From: Paludibacteraceae bacterium
Lineage (GTDB): Bacteria; Bacteroidota; Bacteroidia; Bacteroidales; Paludibacteraceae
Assembly (NCBI GenBank): GCA_017527905.1
Contig: JAFXPK010000005.1
Span: 59,971 to 123,970, forward strand
Direction of reading: 5' to 3'
Length of the DNA stretch: 64,000 nt
The translations under genes and the position numbers were made by a program. The notes beneath the pieces are model-generated. The model was not told the origin of the DNA. It worked only from the letters and a program-made list of their open reading frames with translations, and did no database searches. The number at the start of each line of letters is the position of its first letter. The first letter of the stretch is position 1. Positions 56,472-64,000 of this stretch are shown piece by piece.

Positions 56472-57590
56472 ATGATTGCGATTTTAATTGCCTTTGTACT
56501 TCCCTTTCTGCTTCTCATCCTTACGCTAATACTGAAACGTGATGGGGAACCATCGGAGACGGACCATGCAAGCGATTCCTGGAAAAGCAATTCGGCAAAT
56601 AATACGAACAACAAGAGGACAAAGCAAAAAACTTCATCCCATCATAGGAAATCAAGGGATAAAAGGAAGTTCATCTTTGATTGGGACGCTAATGAGTTCA
56701 AGTCGGAGAATGAGACACTCTACACCGCCGCACTCTCTGTCGTGGCTCTCTTTTCGTGGGTGATGAGGAAGGATGGGAACGTGGGTTCGCAGGAAATGGA
56801 TGTGGCGCGTTACTATTTCTCGCTACACTCCACCACGTACTATAGGGTTTTATCGCATCCTCCCCATAGCATGACAAATGACCCTGTGACGGGAATCCCC
56901 CGTTTCGCCACGAAAGATTATATGAAGTTGCTCGAATACTATAACACCCTTCCGAAGTTGCTGCGGCATGGCAAGTGTTGCGGCAAGATTCTGGAAGCCG
57001 GCATCTACTATGAGGCGGCATTGGACCTGCTGAAGGCGCTCTTCCAGGTGGCCTACTCCAGCGACGGGGTGATCAAGTCAGAGATGGATATCCTCCAAAG
57101 CATCGCACAAGAACTGAAAATCCGTTATGAGGATTGGAACAACCTGCGACAGAAGTATGAAACATATCGGGAACCACACAAAAACAGGGCGGACTCCTCA
57201 TCCGAATCTTCCGATGAAATGGGCAAAAATTCCAAGAAGAAAAAGAAGAAGAATCGGAGGAACAAACAGGCGTGGAATGAATCGGAAAACTCTTCCGGTC
57301 AATATGAAGAGCGTAAGGAACAACAACAAAAGCAGGAGCAACAACAGGGGAAAGAGCAGAAGAAATCTTCTACCTTCGGCTACAAACTGACGCAGGCCTA
57401 CAACCAATTGGGCCTCCTCACCACCGCCACCGAACCGGAGATCAAAGCGGCCTTCCGCCTATTGGCCAAGAAGTACCACCCCGACCGCCTACCGAGCGAC
57501 GCGACCGACATGGACCGCAAAATCTCGGCCGACCAGTTCCGGCAGGTCATGGAGGCGTATGACCTTATTCGGCTGGAAAAGGGAATGTAG
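56472..57590 (+). CDS. Array gene 6: membrane-anchored TerB-like/J-domain protein
   Basis: 372 residues. One membrane segment (about 3-22), a Ser/Asn/Lys linker, the TerB-like domain (about 85-235; VMRKDGNVGSQEMDVARYYF and YSSDGVIKSEMDILQSIAQE), Cys pair 169-170 (here without the extra upstream Cys: EYYNTLPKLLRHGKCC), a long Lys- then Gln-rich linker (KKKKKKNRRNK), and the J domain (about 298-372; HPD at 336-338). The C-terminal 75 residues are almost the same as in genes 4 and 5, while the linkers share nothing obvious, which points to homogenised ends. Confidence 0.87.
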   Translation: MIAILIAFVLPFLLLILTLILKRDGEPSETDHASDSWKSNSANNTNNKRTKQKTSSHHRKSRDKRKFIFDWDANEFKSENETLYTAALSVVALFSWVMRKDGNVGSQEMDVARYYFSLHSTTYYRVLSHPPHSMTNDPVTGIPRFATKDYMKLLEYYNTLPKLLRHGKCCGKILEAGIYYEAALDLLKALFQVAYSSDGVIKSEMDILQSIAQELKIRYEDWNNLRQKYETYREPHKNRADSSSESSDEMGKNSKKKKKKNRRNKQAWNESENSSGQYEERKEQQQKQEQQQGKEQKKSSTFGYKLTQAYNQLGLLTTATEPEIKAAFRLLAKKYHPDRLPSDATDMDRKISADQFRQVMEAYDLIRLEKGM

Positions 57591-57648
57591 AGAATTATGA
57601 ATTAAGAATTTTGAAACGTCAGTTCGACGTAGTCAATTAAGAATTGAT
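57591..57648 (+). repeat. Dispersed AT-rich repeat after array gene 6
   Basis: Starts at the stop codon; AGAATTATGAATTAAGAATT, core ACGTCAGTTCGACGTAGTCA, then ATTAAGAATTG. Confidence 0.8.
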
Positions 57649-57715
57649 GGGCGGCGTGCCATTGATTAAATGATTTACGTTGCCGAACGGGCTAACATCC
57701 TATATTTTCATATCC

Positions 57716-57765
57716 TCACGGCCTGAAAGGCCATAACATATATAGCCTAGGGCAACGCCCTGGGG
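57716..57765 (+). repeat. Hairpin-rich repeat module B, copy 3
   Basis: CGGCCTGAAAGGCC, ATATATAGC, CTAGGGCAACGCCCTGG (one arm mismatch). Confidence 0.8.
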
Positions 57766-57827
57766 TAATTAAGAGTTGACAGGATGTGATTTACGTTACC
57801 GAATGTACCGACATTCTATGTTTGCAT

Positions 57828-57880
57828 CCCCACGGCCTGAAGGGCCAATACATTATCTAGCCCAGGGCAACGCCCTGGGT
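57828..57880 (+). repeat. Hairpin-rich repeat module B, copy 4
   Basis: CGGCCTGAAGGGCC, ATTATCTAGC, CCAGGGCAACGCCCTGG. Two module B copies sit 110 bp apart only in this gap. Confidence 0.8.
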
Positions 57881-57919
57881 CCGCATGGGTTCACACGGGC
57901 AACGTCATGGGGCCGCACG

Positions 57920-57970
57920 GTTTGCCATTTCATCGGTGGAAACGGTATTTTTTTTGCACAATCGGTTTTA
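57920..57970 (+). repeat. Conserved pre-promoter block D, copy 3
   Basis: GTTTGCCATTTCATCGGTGG, AAACGGTATTTTTTTTGCAC, AATCGGTTTTA. Confidence 0.7.
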
Positions 57971-58005
57971 TTATAGCAGGTATGGGCAATAAAAACATGC
58001 GCATC

Positions 58006-58037
58006 ATTGGGAATGCCTTCCCCTTTATTTATCTTTG
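58006..58037 (+). promoter_or_regulatory. Promoter of array gene 7
   Basis: ATTG (58006-58009; consensus TTTG), 20 bp, TATCTTTG (58030-58037), 33 bp before the ATG, the same spacing as for array gene 2. Confidence 0.6.
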
Positions 58038-58070
58038 TGATAGAATGATTTTACCTACCAAGCTTATTCT

Positions 58071-59048
58071 ATGTTGAGGGACTGGTTTATATATCTTTTG
58101 GTCGGCGTTTTGGCTGTTGCGATTCGGTATGCTCTCGAGCGGCTGAAACGTCCTATCGAAAAGGTGGGTGATATGATCCGTGATCAAAATCCGCCCACAT
58201 CCGATGTCCCGAACTATGAGCCTATTCCTCCCCTGACGGGCACCGGTCGCGCGAATGCCAGAAGGAAGAAGGTTTTTCAGGCGGATCATCCGCATGGGAC
58301 GGAGGATGAGGATGTCTACACGTCCGCCCTCTCCGTCATCGCCTTGTTTTCCTGGGTGATCCGCAAAGATGGTGAGGTGGACCATCGGGAGATGTCCGTC
58401 GCGCGGCTCTATTTCAAGAACCACCCGATATACAGGAATATGCTGTGGTGCCGCCCTAGGGAGTTGCGCACCGACCCCATATCGGGCGACAAGTGTCTCT
58501 TCTCAAGTGAGTGTATGGAGTTGCTGCGGCACTACAACGCTTCCCGAGAACTTCTCCGATACAATTTATGTTGCCGTAACATCCTGAAATCCGGCATCTT
58601 CTATGAGGCCGCCTTGGACTTGCTGAATGCGCTTTTCCAAGTGGCTTTCTCCAGCGATGGGGTGGTCGGCTCTGAGATGGAAATCCTCTACGGAATCTCT
58701 ATGGAGCTGAAAATCAAGCAAGAGGACTGGAAGATTCTGAAGCAAAAGTATGAAACGCCTAAGTCGGAAGAAACTGCGGAAAAGAAAAATAACGACTCCT
58801 CGACTTCGTCAAAGGAAAAGAAGAATTCCTCCTATGGCTACAAGCTGACACAGGCCTACAACCAATTGGGGATCCTCACCACTGCTTCCGAGACGGAGAT
58901 CAAGAACGCCTACCGTGATTTGGTCAAGAAATACCACCCCGACCGCCTGCCGAGCGATGCGACCGATATGGACCGCAAAATCTCGGCTGACCAGTTCCGG
59001 CAGGTCATGGAGGCGTATGACCTTATTCGGCTGGAAAGGGGAAAATAG
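58071..59048 (+). CDS. Array gene 7: membrane-anchored TerB-like/J-domain protein
   Basis: 325 residues. One membrane segment (about 5-22) is followed by a basic ERLKRPIEKV stretch, a Pro-rich linker (NYEPIPPLTGTGRANARRKK, with RANARRKKVFQ resembling the RARNKIFQ block of genes 4/5), the TerB-like domain (about 83-230; VIRKDGEVDHREMSVARLYF and FSSDGVVGSEMEILYGISME), Cys pair 167-168, a short Ser/Lys linker, and the J domain (about 253-325; HPD at 289-291). The J domain is mosaic: its first half (ASETEIKNAYRDLVKK) is of the gene 1/3 type, its second half (RLPSDATDMDRKISADQFRQ) of the gene 4-6 type. It is the last copy and is not followed by the AT-rich repeat. Confidence 0.87.
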   Translation: MLRDWFIYLLVGVLAVAIRYALERLKRPIEKVGDMIRDQNPPTSDVPNYEPIPPLTGTGRANARRKKVFQADHPHGTEDEDVYTSALSVIALFSWVIRKDGEVDHREMSVARLYFKNHPIYRNMLWCRPRELRTDPISGDKCLFSSECMELLRHYNASRELLRYNLCCRNILKSGIFYEAALDLLNALFQVAFSSDGVVGSEMEILYGISMELKIKQEDWKILKQKYETPKSEETAEKKNNDSSTSSKEKKNSSYGYKLTQAYNQLGILTTASETEIKNAYRDLVKKYHPDRLPSDATDMDRKISADQFRQVMEAYDLIRLERGK

Positions 59049-59150
59049 TGGGAGGAAGAGCAGTTGCACAGGAAATATGGGCTGGCAGAGGAGGAGATGA
59101 AGTTTGTGGAGGGATGGAGTGACGGGGGGGGGAATGTTCGGTTGTTTTAC

Positions 59151-59193
59151 CGCAATAACGTGATTACGAGATAAACGAAATTGCGTTATTGCG
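59151..59193. promoter_or_regulatory. Long inverted repeat, operator-like
   Basis: CGCAATAACG (59151-59160) and CGTTATTGCG (59184-59193) are perfect inverted copies 23 bp apart, extendable to about 14 bp each with one base indel (TTTAC on the left, GTAAA on the right). It ends 7 bp before the -33 box of the next gene, so a dimeric regulator could bind here. A hairpin is the alternative. Confidence 0.6.
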
Positions 59194-59200
59194 TAAATAA

Positions 59201-59231
59201 TTTGACATTAACGATAAAAGCACTACCTTAG
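59201..59231 (+). promoter_or_regulatory. Promoter of the four-helix-bundle gene
   Basis: TTTG (59201-59204), 19 bp, TACCTTAG (59224-59231; two mismatches to TAnnTTTG), 23 bp before the ATG. Confidence 0.5.
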
Positions 59232-59254
59232 CACCAAATTAAAATGAAAAAACT

Positions 59255-59992
59255 ATGCTGATTAGAAATTTTGGCTTTTATTGGCTTGATACCTGGGTGA
59301 TGGGCAATGTTATCCAACTTGCCACTCAAGATTTTTGCAGACGCTACCTGAATCGCTCAAATGACCCTTGTGGCAGACAGTATGATCAGATGACGCAGGC
59401 CGCTCGTTCTGTGCCAGCTAACATCGCTGAGGGGAATTCCCGACATTCTACCTCCAAAGAAACAGAAATGAAACTCACTGACGTGGCTCGCGCAAGTCTT
59501 GCAGAACTGGCGAATGACTACTTGAACTGGTTGTTGCAACATGAGCAATTACCATGGTCTATTAATTCAGGTGAGCATAAGCAGGTTAGTGCCGTTTTAC
59601 TTGATAAACCAACTTACAAAGATGATGTGCAACATTCAAGCAGCATTCATATATTACTTCAGAAACATAAATTTGACAAGTGGCTTACATCAAATGATTC
59701 GATGACAGAAGCTCGATGTTTGTTGATATTGTGCAACCGACTCATTTTAATGCTTAATAAACTGATAACGAACCTCCTCACCACCTTTCGTGAAGAAGGG
59801 GGCTTCTCCGAAGGATTGACCGCCGAAAGACTCGCCTACCGTGCGGAACAGAGCATCCAATCCAATGCGCCAACCTGCCCTAAGTGTGGCAAGCCGATGA
59901 TCAAGCGGATGGCCAAGAAGGGGGTGAATGCCGGCAAGGAGTTCTGGAGCTGCTCGGGGTATCCGGAATGTAACGGGTCGAGGAGAGGGTAA
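59255..59992 (+). CDS. Four-helix-bundle protein with topoisomerase-type zinc finger
   Basis: 245 residues in two parts. The N-terminal ~190 residues are a four-helix bundle of the S23/'intervening-sequence' type, recognised by the motif QAARSVPANIAEGNSR and a Leu-rich last helix (MLNKLITNLLTTF). The C-terminal 40 residues are a zinc ribbon like those at the end of DNA topoisomerase I: CPKCGKPMIKR, then FWSCSGYPEC (four Cys). Bacteroidota carry such 'four helix bundle suffix' proteins, but their role is unknown to me; nucleic-acid binding is a fair inference from the zinc ribbon. It has its own promoter and an inverted repeat upstream, so it may regulate itself. It is convergent with sufD. 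Confidence 0.82.
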   Translation: MLIRNFGFYWLDTWVMGNVIQLATQDFCRRYLNRSNDPCGRQYDQMTQAARSVPANIAEGNSRHSTSKETEMKLTDVARASLAELANDYLNWLLQHEQLPWSINSGEHKQVSAVLLDKPTYKDDVQHSSSIHILLQKHKFDKWLTSNDSMTEARCLLILCNRLILMLNKLITNLLTTFREEGGFSEGLTAERLAYRAEQSIQSNAPTCPKCGKPMIKRMAKKGVNAGKEFWSCSGYPECNGSRRG

Positions 59993-60047
59993 AAAAGGGA
60001 TGGGTTCGACAGCATAATCTCCCCGTTTTCACCGATGGAATCGCCCA

Positions 60048-61400
60048 TTATTTGCAAACGCCGCAGCTATTGCAGTGGGAGAGTTCGCCACGGAAGCGTT
60101 GCTCCACGAGCAGGCGTATCTTGTCCTTCACGGCCTCGATCCGTATGTTGTCCAACACGTCGCTCACGAAGGCAAACATGAGAAGCATGCGGGCCTCCTC
60201 CTCGGGAATTCCTCTCGAACGAAGGTAAAAAAGCGCCGTTTCATCGATTCTTCCGGTCGATGCGCCGTGGCTACACTTCACGTCGTCCGCATAGATCTCC
60301 AAATGAGGCTTCGTGTACATCCTGGCGTTCGGAGACATGCAGACGTTGCGGTCTGTTTGGTAAGCCTCCGTCTTGAATGCGCCCTCGGCCACCATGATCT
60401 TGCCGGAGAATGCACCGGTCGCTTCGTCGTTTAAAACATATTTATAGAGCTCACGGCTCTTGCAGTTCGGTTTGTGGTGGTTGATCAGCGTCGTGTTGTC
60501 GATGTGCTGTTTCGCGTCTCCGATCGCCATGCCGCTTAAGGTGGTTTGGCAATGCTCCCCGTCGATGTCGATCTGGATCCTGTTCCTGGTCAGTCCGTTG
60601 TGCAACGTGAGGTCGTTCACGATGATCTCCGAACCGCTCTGTTGGCGGATGTTCAGGTTCGCCACGCTGATCGATTTGGAGTGTGTGTTCTCCAGCTTGT
60701 AATGGTCATAAATAGCGTTTTCACCGACAAAAACCTCCGTCACCCTGTTGGAGAGTTGCTCCCATTCGCCACGTGTATGGGCGCAGAGCAGGAGCTTGGC
60801 CTGTGCGGACCGCTCCAAGACGATAAGGTTCCTTTGCGTGCCCAACATAGGCACTTTCCCTGTCATCACGCATATCAGCTGTATAGGCTTGTCGATGACC
60901 ACGTTCTCCGGCACATGAAGGAAGAAACCGTCCTGCGCAAAAGCCGTGTTGAAGTCTATGATCGCATCCGTTCCGCTGACCGCCGCCTTGCCGTAATACT
61001 TCGCGACAAGCTCCGGATCAGTCTCTGAGTATTCACGTAAACTACCGATGGAAACGCCCTTTTTTCGTAGCTCAATCAGACAATTCTCGCTTTCGGGCGG
61101 ACAGAAGAAAGTGTCGTTCACCACATAGAAGAGATAGGCGTTGATGCCTGGCACTTCGCAGCGGAAATCCTCCGTGAGGGCGATCCGGTTGAGGTTCATA
61201 CCATAATCCACCGCAAAGGCCTCCTTCATGTCGGTGTATTGGTATGCCTCCATGCGTCGGGTAGGGAATCCCCTCCGTTGGAACGACTCGAAGGCGGCAT
61301 CCCTCAATGCGTCCATGGGTGCGCCGCTATTCCTCTTCAGCACGTCACGGTACTGCTTGAAAATATCTATGTATGATTGCTCTATCGACATATTTGCCAT
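60048..61400 (-). CDS. sufD: Fe-S cluster assembly protein SufD
   Basis: A 450-residue beta-helix protein that forms the SufBC2D scaffold with SufB and SufC. SufD landmarks: RRGFPTRRMEAYQYTDM near the N-terminus, FLHVPENVVIDKPIQLI, and the C-terminal TYTKPHLEIYADDVKCSHGA-like region (YTKPHLEIYADDVKCSHGAS) followed by FYLRSRGIPEEEARMLLMFA. It ends with CNSCGVCK. It starts 3 bp after sufC. No sufS or sufE follows; a convergent gene lies next. Confidence 0.95.
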   Translation of the reverse strand: MANMSIEQSYIDIFKQYRDVLKRNSGAPMDALRDAAFESFQRRGFPTRRMEAYQYTDMKEAFAVDYGMNLNRIALTEDFRCEVPGINAYLFYVVNDTFFCPPESENCLIELRKKGVSIGSLREYSETDPELVAKYYGKAAVSGTDAIIDFNTAFAQDGFFLHVPENVVIDKPIQLICVMTGKVPMLGTQRNLIVLERSAQAKLLLCAHTRGEWEQLSNRVTEVFVGENAIYDHYKLENTHSKSISVANLNIRQQSGSEIIVNDLTLHNGLTRNRIQIDIDGEHCQTTLSGMAIGDAKQHIDNTTLINHHKPNCKSRELYKYVLNDEATGAFSGKIMVAEGAFKTEAYQTDRNVCMSPNARMYTKPHLEIYADDVKCSHGASTGRIDETALFYLRSRGIPEEEARMLLMFAFVSDVLDNIRIEAVKDKIRLLVEQRFRGELSHCNSCGVCK

Positions 61401-61403
61401 GAA

Positions 61404-62159
<756 letters not shown>

Positions 62160-62175
62160 ATATAATAATTATCTA

Positions 62176-63612
62176 TTAACCTACTGATCCTTCCAACGAA
62201 ACCTGCAGCAGCTTCTGCGCCTCCACCGCAAACTCCATCGGTAATTTGTTGAGCACCTCTTTGGCGTATCCGTTGACGATGAGTCCGACCGCGTCCTCGG
62301 TGCTGATACCTCGCTGGTTGCAGTAAAAAATCTGGTCCTCGTTGATCTTCGAGGTGGTAGCCTCATGCTCGACGATGGCCGATTCGTTATGGATGTCCAT
62401 GTACGGGAAGGTATGCGCGCCACACTTGTCTCCCAGGAGCAAGCTGTCGCATTGGGAGAAGTTGCGGGCACCGTCCGCATTCTTCGAAACCTTCACTAAT
62501 CCCCGGTAGCTATTCTGGCTGAGTCCCGCCGAAATACCTTTGGAGACGATATGGCTTTTCGTGTTCTTACCGAGATGGATCATCTTCGTACCCGTGTCCG
62601 CCTGCTGGTAGTTGTTCGTGACCGCCACGGAGTAGAACTCCCCGACGGAATTATCGCCCAGCAATACGCAGCTCGGATATTTCCATGTGATGGCGGAACC
62701 CGTCTCTACCTGCGTCCAGGAAACTTTCGAAGAGATTCCCTTGCAGAGGGCGCGTTTGGTGACGAAGTTATAGATACCACCCTTCCCCTCTTTATCTCCT
62801 GGGTACCAGTTCTGTACGGTCGAGTATTTGATCTCTGCCCTATCGTGCGCCACCAGTTCGACGATGGCCGCGTGCAATTGGCTCTCGTCGCGCATCGGTG
62901 CGGTGCAGCCCTCCAAGTAGGAGACGTAGCTGTCGTCGTCCGCCACGATCAGGGTGCGTTCGAATTGGCCCGTTTGGGCGGCGTTGATTCTGAAGTAGGT
63001 GGAGAGCTCCATCGGGCAACGTACGCCCTTCGGGATGTAGACGAAGGAGCCGTCGCTGAAGACCGCCGAGTTCAATGCGGCGAAAAAGTTGTCCGTATAA
63101 GGCACCACCGTACCGAGGTATTTCTTGACAAGGTCCGGGTAGTTCTTCACCGCTTCGTTGAACGAGCAGAAGATAATGCCCAATTCAGCGAGGTTTTCCC
63201 TATAAGTCGTCTTGACGGATATGCTGTCCATGACCGCGTCCACCGCCATGCCCGCAAGGTGTTTCTGCTCCTCCAACGGAATGCCCAGCTTGTCGAAAGT
63301 CTTCAGCAATTCAGGGTCGATATCCTTTTCGCTCTTAGGCGAGTTCTTCTTCGGAGCCGCATAGTAGTAGATGTCCTGATAGTCGATTTCGGGGATGCTG
63401 AGGTGCGCCCAGTTCGGCTCCTTCAGCGTGAGCCAATGCCGGTAGGCCTTCAGGCGGTATTCGAGCAACCATTCCGGTTCCCCCTTCTTTTCGGAGATGA
63501 GGCGCACAACATCCTCGTTCAACCCTTTCGGGATGACCTCGGTCTCAATGTCCGTGACAAATCCGTACTTATAATCCCCTTTGGTAATGGTATCTACTAT
63601 GTTATCATTCAT
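62176..63612 (-). CDS. sufB: Fe-S cluster assembly scaffold SufB
   Basis: About 478 residues from ATG 63612 (a TTG four codons upstream is less likely). SufB accepts sulfur and assembles the nascent cluster. Visible landmarks: [59 protein letters not shown] (a Cys implicated in cluster building), [20 protein letters not shown], and [20 protein letters not shown]. First gene of sufBCD. The promoter is probably in 63613-63660, where minus-strand TACTTTCG (63639-63646) is a one-mismatch -7 box. Confidence 0.97.
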   Translation of the reverse strand: MNDNIVDTITKGDYKYGFVTDIETEVIPKGLNEDVVRLISEKKGEPEWLLEYRLKAYRHWLTLKEPNWAHLSIPEIDYQDIYYYAAPKKNSPKSEKDIDPELLKTFDKLGIPLEEQKHLAGMAVDAVMDSISVKTTYRENLAELGIIFCSFNEAVKNYPDLVKKYLGTVVPYTDNFFAALNSAVFSDGSFVYIPKGVRCPMELSTYFRINAAQTGQFERTLIVADDDSYVSYLEGCTAPMRDESQLHAAIVELVAHDRAEIKYSTVQNWYPGDKEGKGGIYNFVTKRALCKGISSKVSWTQVETGSAITWKYPSCVLLGDNSVGEFYSVAVTNNYQQADTGTKMIHLGKNTKSHIVSKGISAGLSQNSYRGLVKVSKNADGARNFSQCDSLLLGDKCGAHTFPYMDIHNESAIVEHEATTSKINEDQIFYCNQRGISTEDAVGLIVNGYAKEVLNKLPMEFAVEAQKLLQVSLEGSVG

Positions 63613-63801
63613 AATGCGAATCAACTATTCATTGCGCGAAAGTACGAAAGAATTGGCTAAACTAAGGAATGAAAAAAGAAAAACTCTCCGTCATCGTGAT
63701 TTTTAGTGAAAACATCTTAGAAAAACAGGCAAACAGGGCCTTAAATAGATATATATTCTCTCTTTTCCCAAAAAAAAGGGGATATAATGCCATGCCCCAA
63801 A

Positions 63802-63852
63802 AAAATTGACTACGTCGAACTAACGTTTCAAAATTCATAATTCAAAATTATC
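63802..63852 (-). repeat. Dispersed AT-rich repeat, inverted orientation
   Basis: The minus strand has AATTTTGAATTATGAATTTT, core ACGTTAGTTCGACGTAGTCA, AT. This is the array-type repeat, 190 bp upstream of sufB and pointing the other way. Confidence 0.8.
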
Positions 63853-63950
63853 AATGTGTCACCCTTTCAGGGTTCCCGCCACACCATTCATCTATTATAC
63901 AGGGGTTTACACCCCTGCCTGGGGGATGACGCCCCTTCAGGGCTCGGTTG
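63853..63950 (-). repeat. Hairpin-rich repeat module A, copy 4 (inverted)
   Basis: The minus strand has GCCCTGAAGGGGC, CAGGGGTGTAAACCCCTG and CCCTGAAAGGG, adjoining the AT-rich repeat in the same relative order as in the array. Confidence 0.8.
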
Positions 63951-63982
63951 TGCGCAACACGTAGGAATATGCATACCCCCCA

Positions 63983-64000
63983 AAAAAATTGACTACGTCG
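63983..64000 (-). repeat. Dispersed AT-rich repeat, cut by the window end
   Basis: AATTGACTACGTCG is the start of another inverted copy. The pattern of repeats therefore continues beyond the window. Confidence 0.65.

Noticed and set aside
50082..57880. Regularly recurring repeats considered as a CRISPR array
   Set aside because: The repeats are of several kinds, differ in length, and are separated by genes and long spacers; there are no uniform short spacers and no cas genes.

Overview
The window reads as a chromosomal segment of a Bacteroidales bacterium (phylum Bacteroidota); the genus cannot be fixed from sequence alone. Several things support this. Many genes are preceded by the Bacteroidota sigma-factor signature (-33 TTTG, about 20 bp, -7 TAnnTTTG) and few have a strong Shine-Dalgarno. 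The gene order purH-mreB-mreC-mreD-mrdA-rodA is present. There are several type IX secretion (T9SS) cargo proteins, both type A and type B, a BspA-like leucine-rich-repeat protein, the ftsY-rimO and cupin regulator-acyl-CoA ligase pairs, sufBCD, and a tmRNA whose tag reads GENNFALAA.

Left part (1-9.8 kb): an AT-rich, probably foreign gene resembling Imm52 immunity proteins, then a leftward run of TPR protein, outer-membrane barrel, a DjlA-like membrane J-protein, ClpS, ClpA and Aat. The last three are the core of the bacterial N-degron pathway. From 10 to 17 kb there are surface and secreted proteins: a BspA-like protein and its small partner, a lipoprotein, a caspase/legumain-like peptidase with a T9SS tail, and a fibre-like protein. 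From 17.4 to 21.7 kb lie ftsY, rimO, two tandem paralogous lipoproteins and the tmRNA gene with its own terminator.

Middle part (21.8-48.7 kb): mostly housekeeping. It holds the cell-elongation operon, an M13 metallopeptidase, sigma-54, a PAP2-like membrane protein, an AddB-like nuclease with proA, tcdA, two T9SS cargos (one a large CotH-like protein), a polysaccharide flippase, an XRE-cupin regulator with an acyl-CoA ligase, and queH.

Right part (48.9-59.1 kb): the most unusual region. Seven tandem, same-strand paralogues each encode an N-terminal membrane anchor, a variable polar linker, a TerB-like helical domain with a conserved vicinal Cys-Cys pair, a low-complexity Lys/Glu/Gln linker and a C-terminal J domain with an intact HPD motif. 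Promoter, gene and a 3' repeat seem to have been copied together. The intergenic spaces are packed with four kinds of short repeat. The J-domain ends are nearly uniform and visibly mosaic, while the N-terminal halves diverge, which suggests repeated duplication with gene conversion. The single-copy DjlA-like gene at 4.2-5.0 kb is a plausible ancestral relative. A four-helix-bundle/topoisomerase zinc-finger protein with a striking inverted repeat upstream follows. The window closes with sufD, sufC and sufB, and with the same repeats in opposite orientation upstream of sufB.

Together the array looks like an expanding family of membrane-tethered Hsp70 co-chaperones whose sensor parts diversify while the DnaK-recruiting part is kept constant. 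Its biological role is not known from the sequence.
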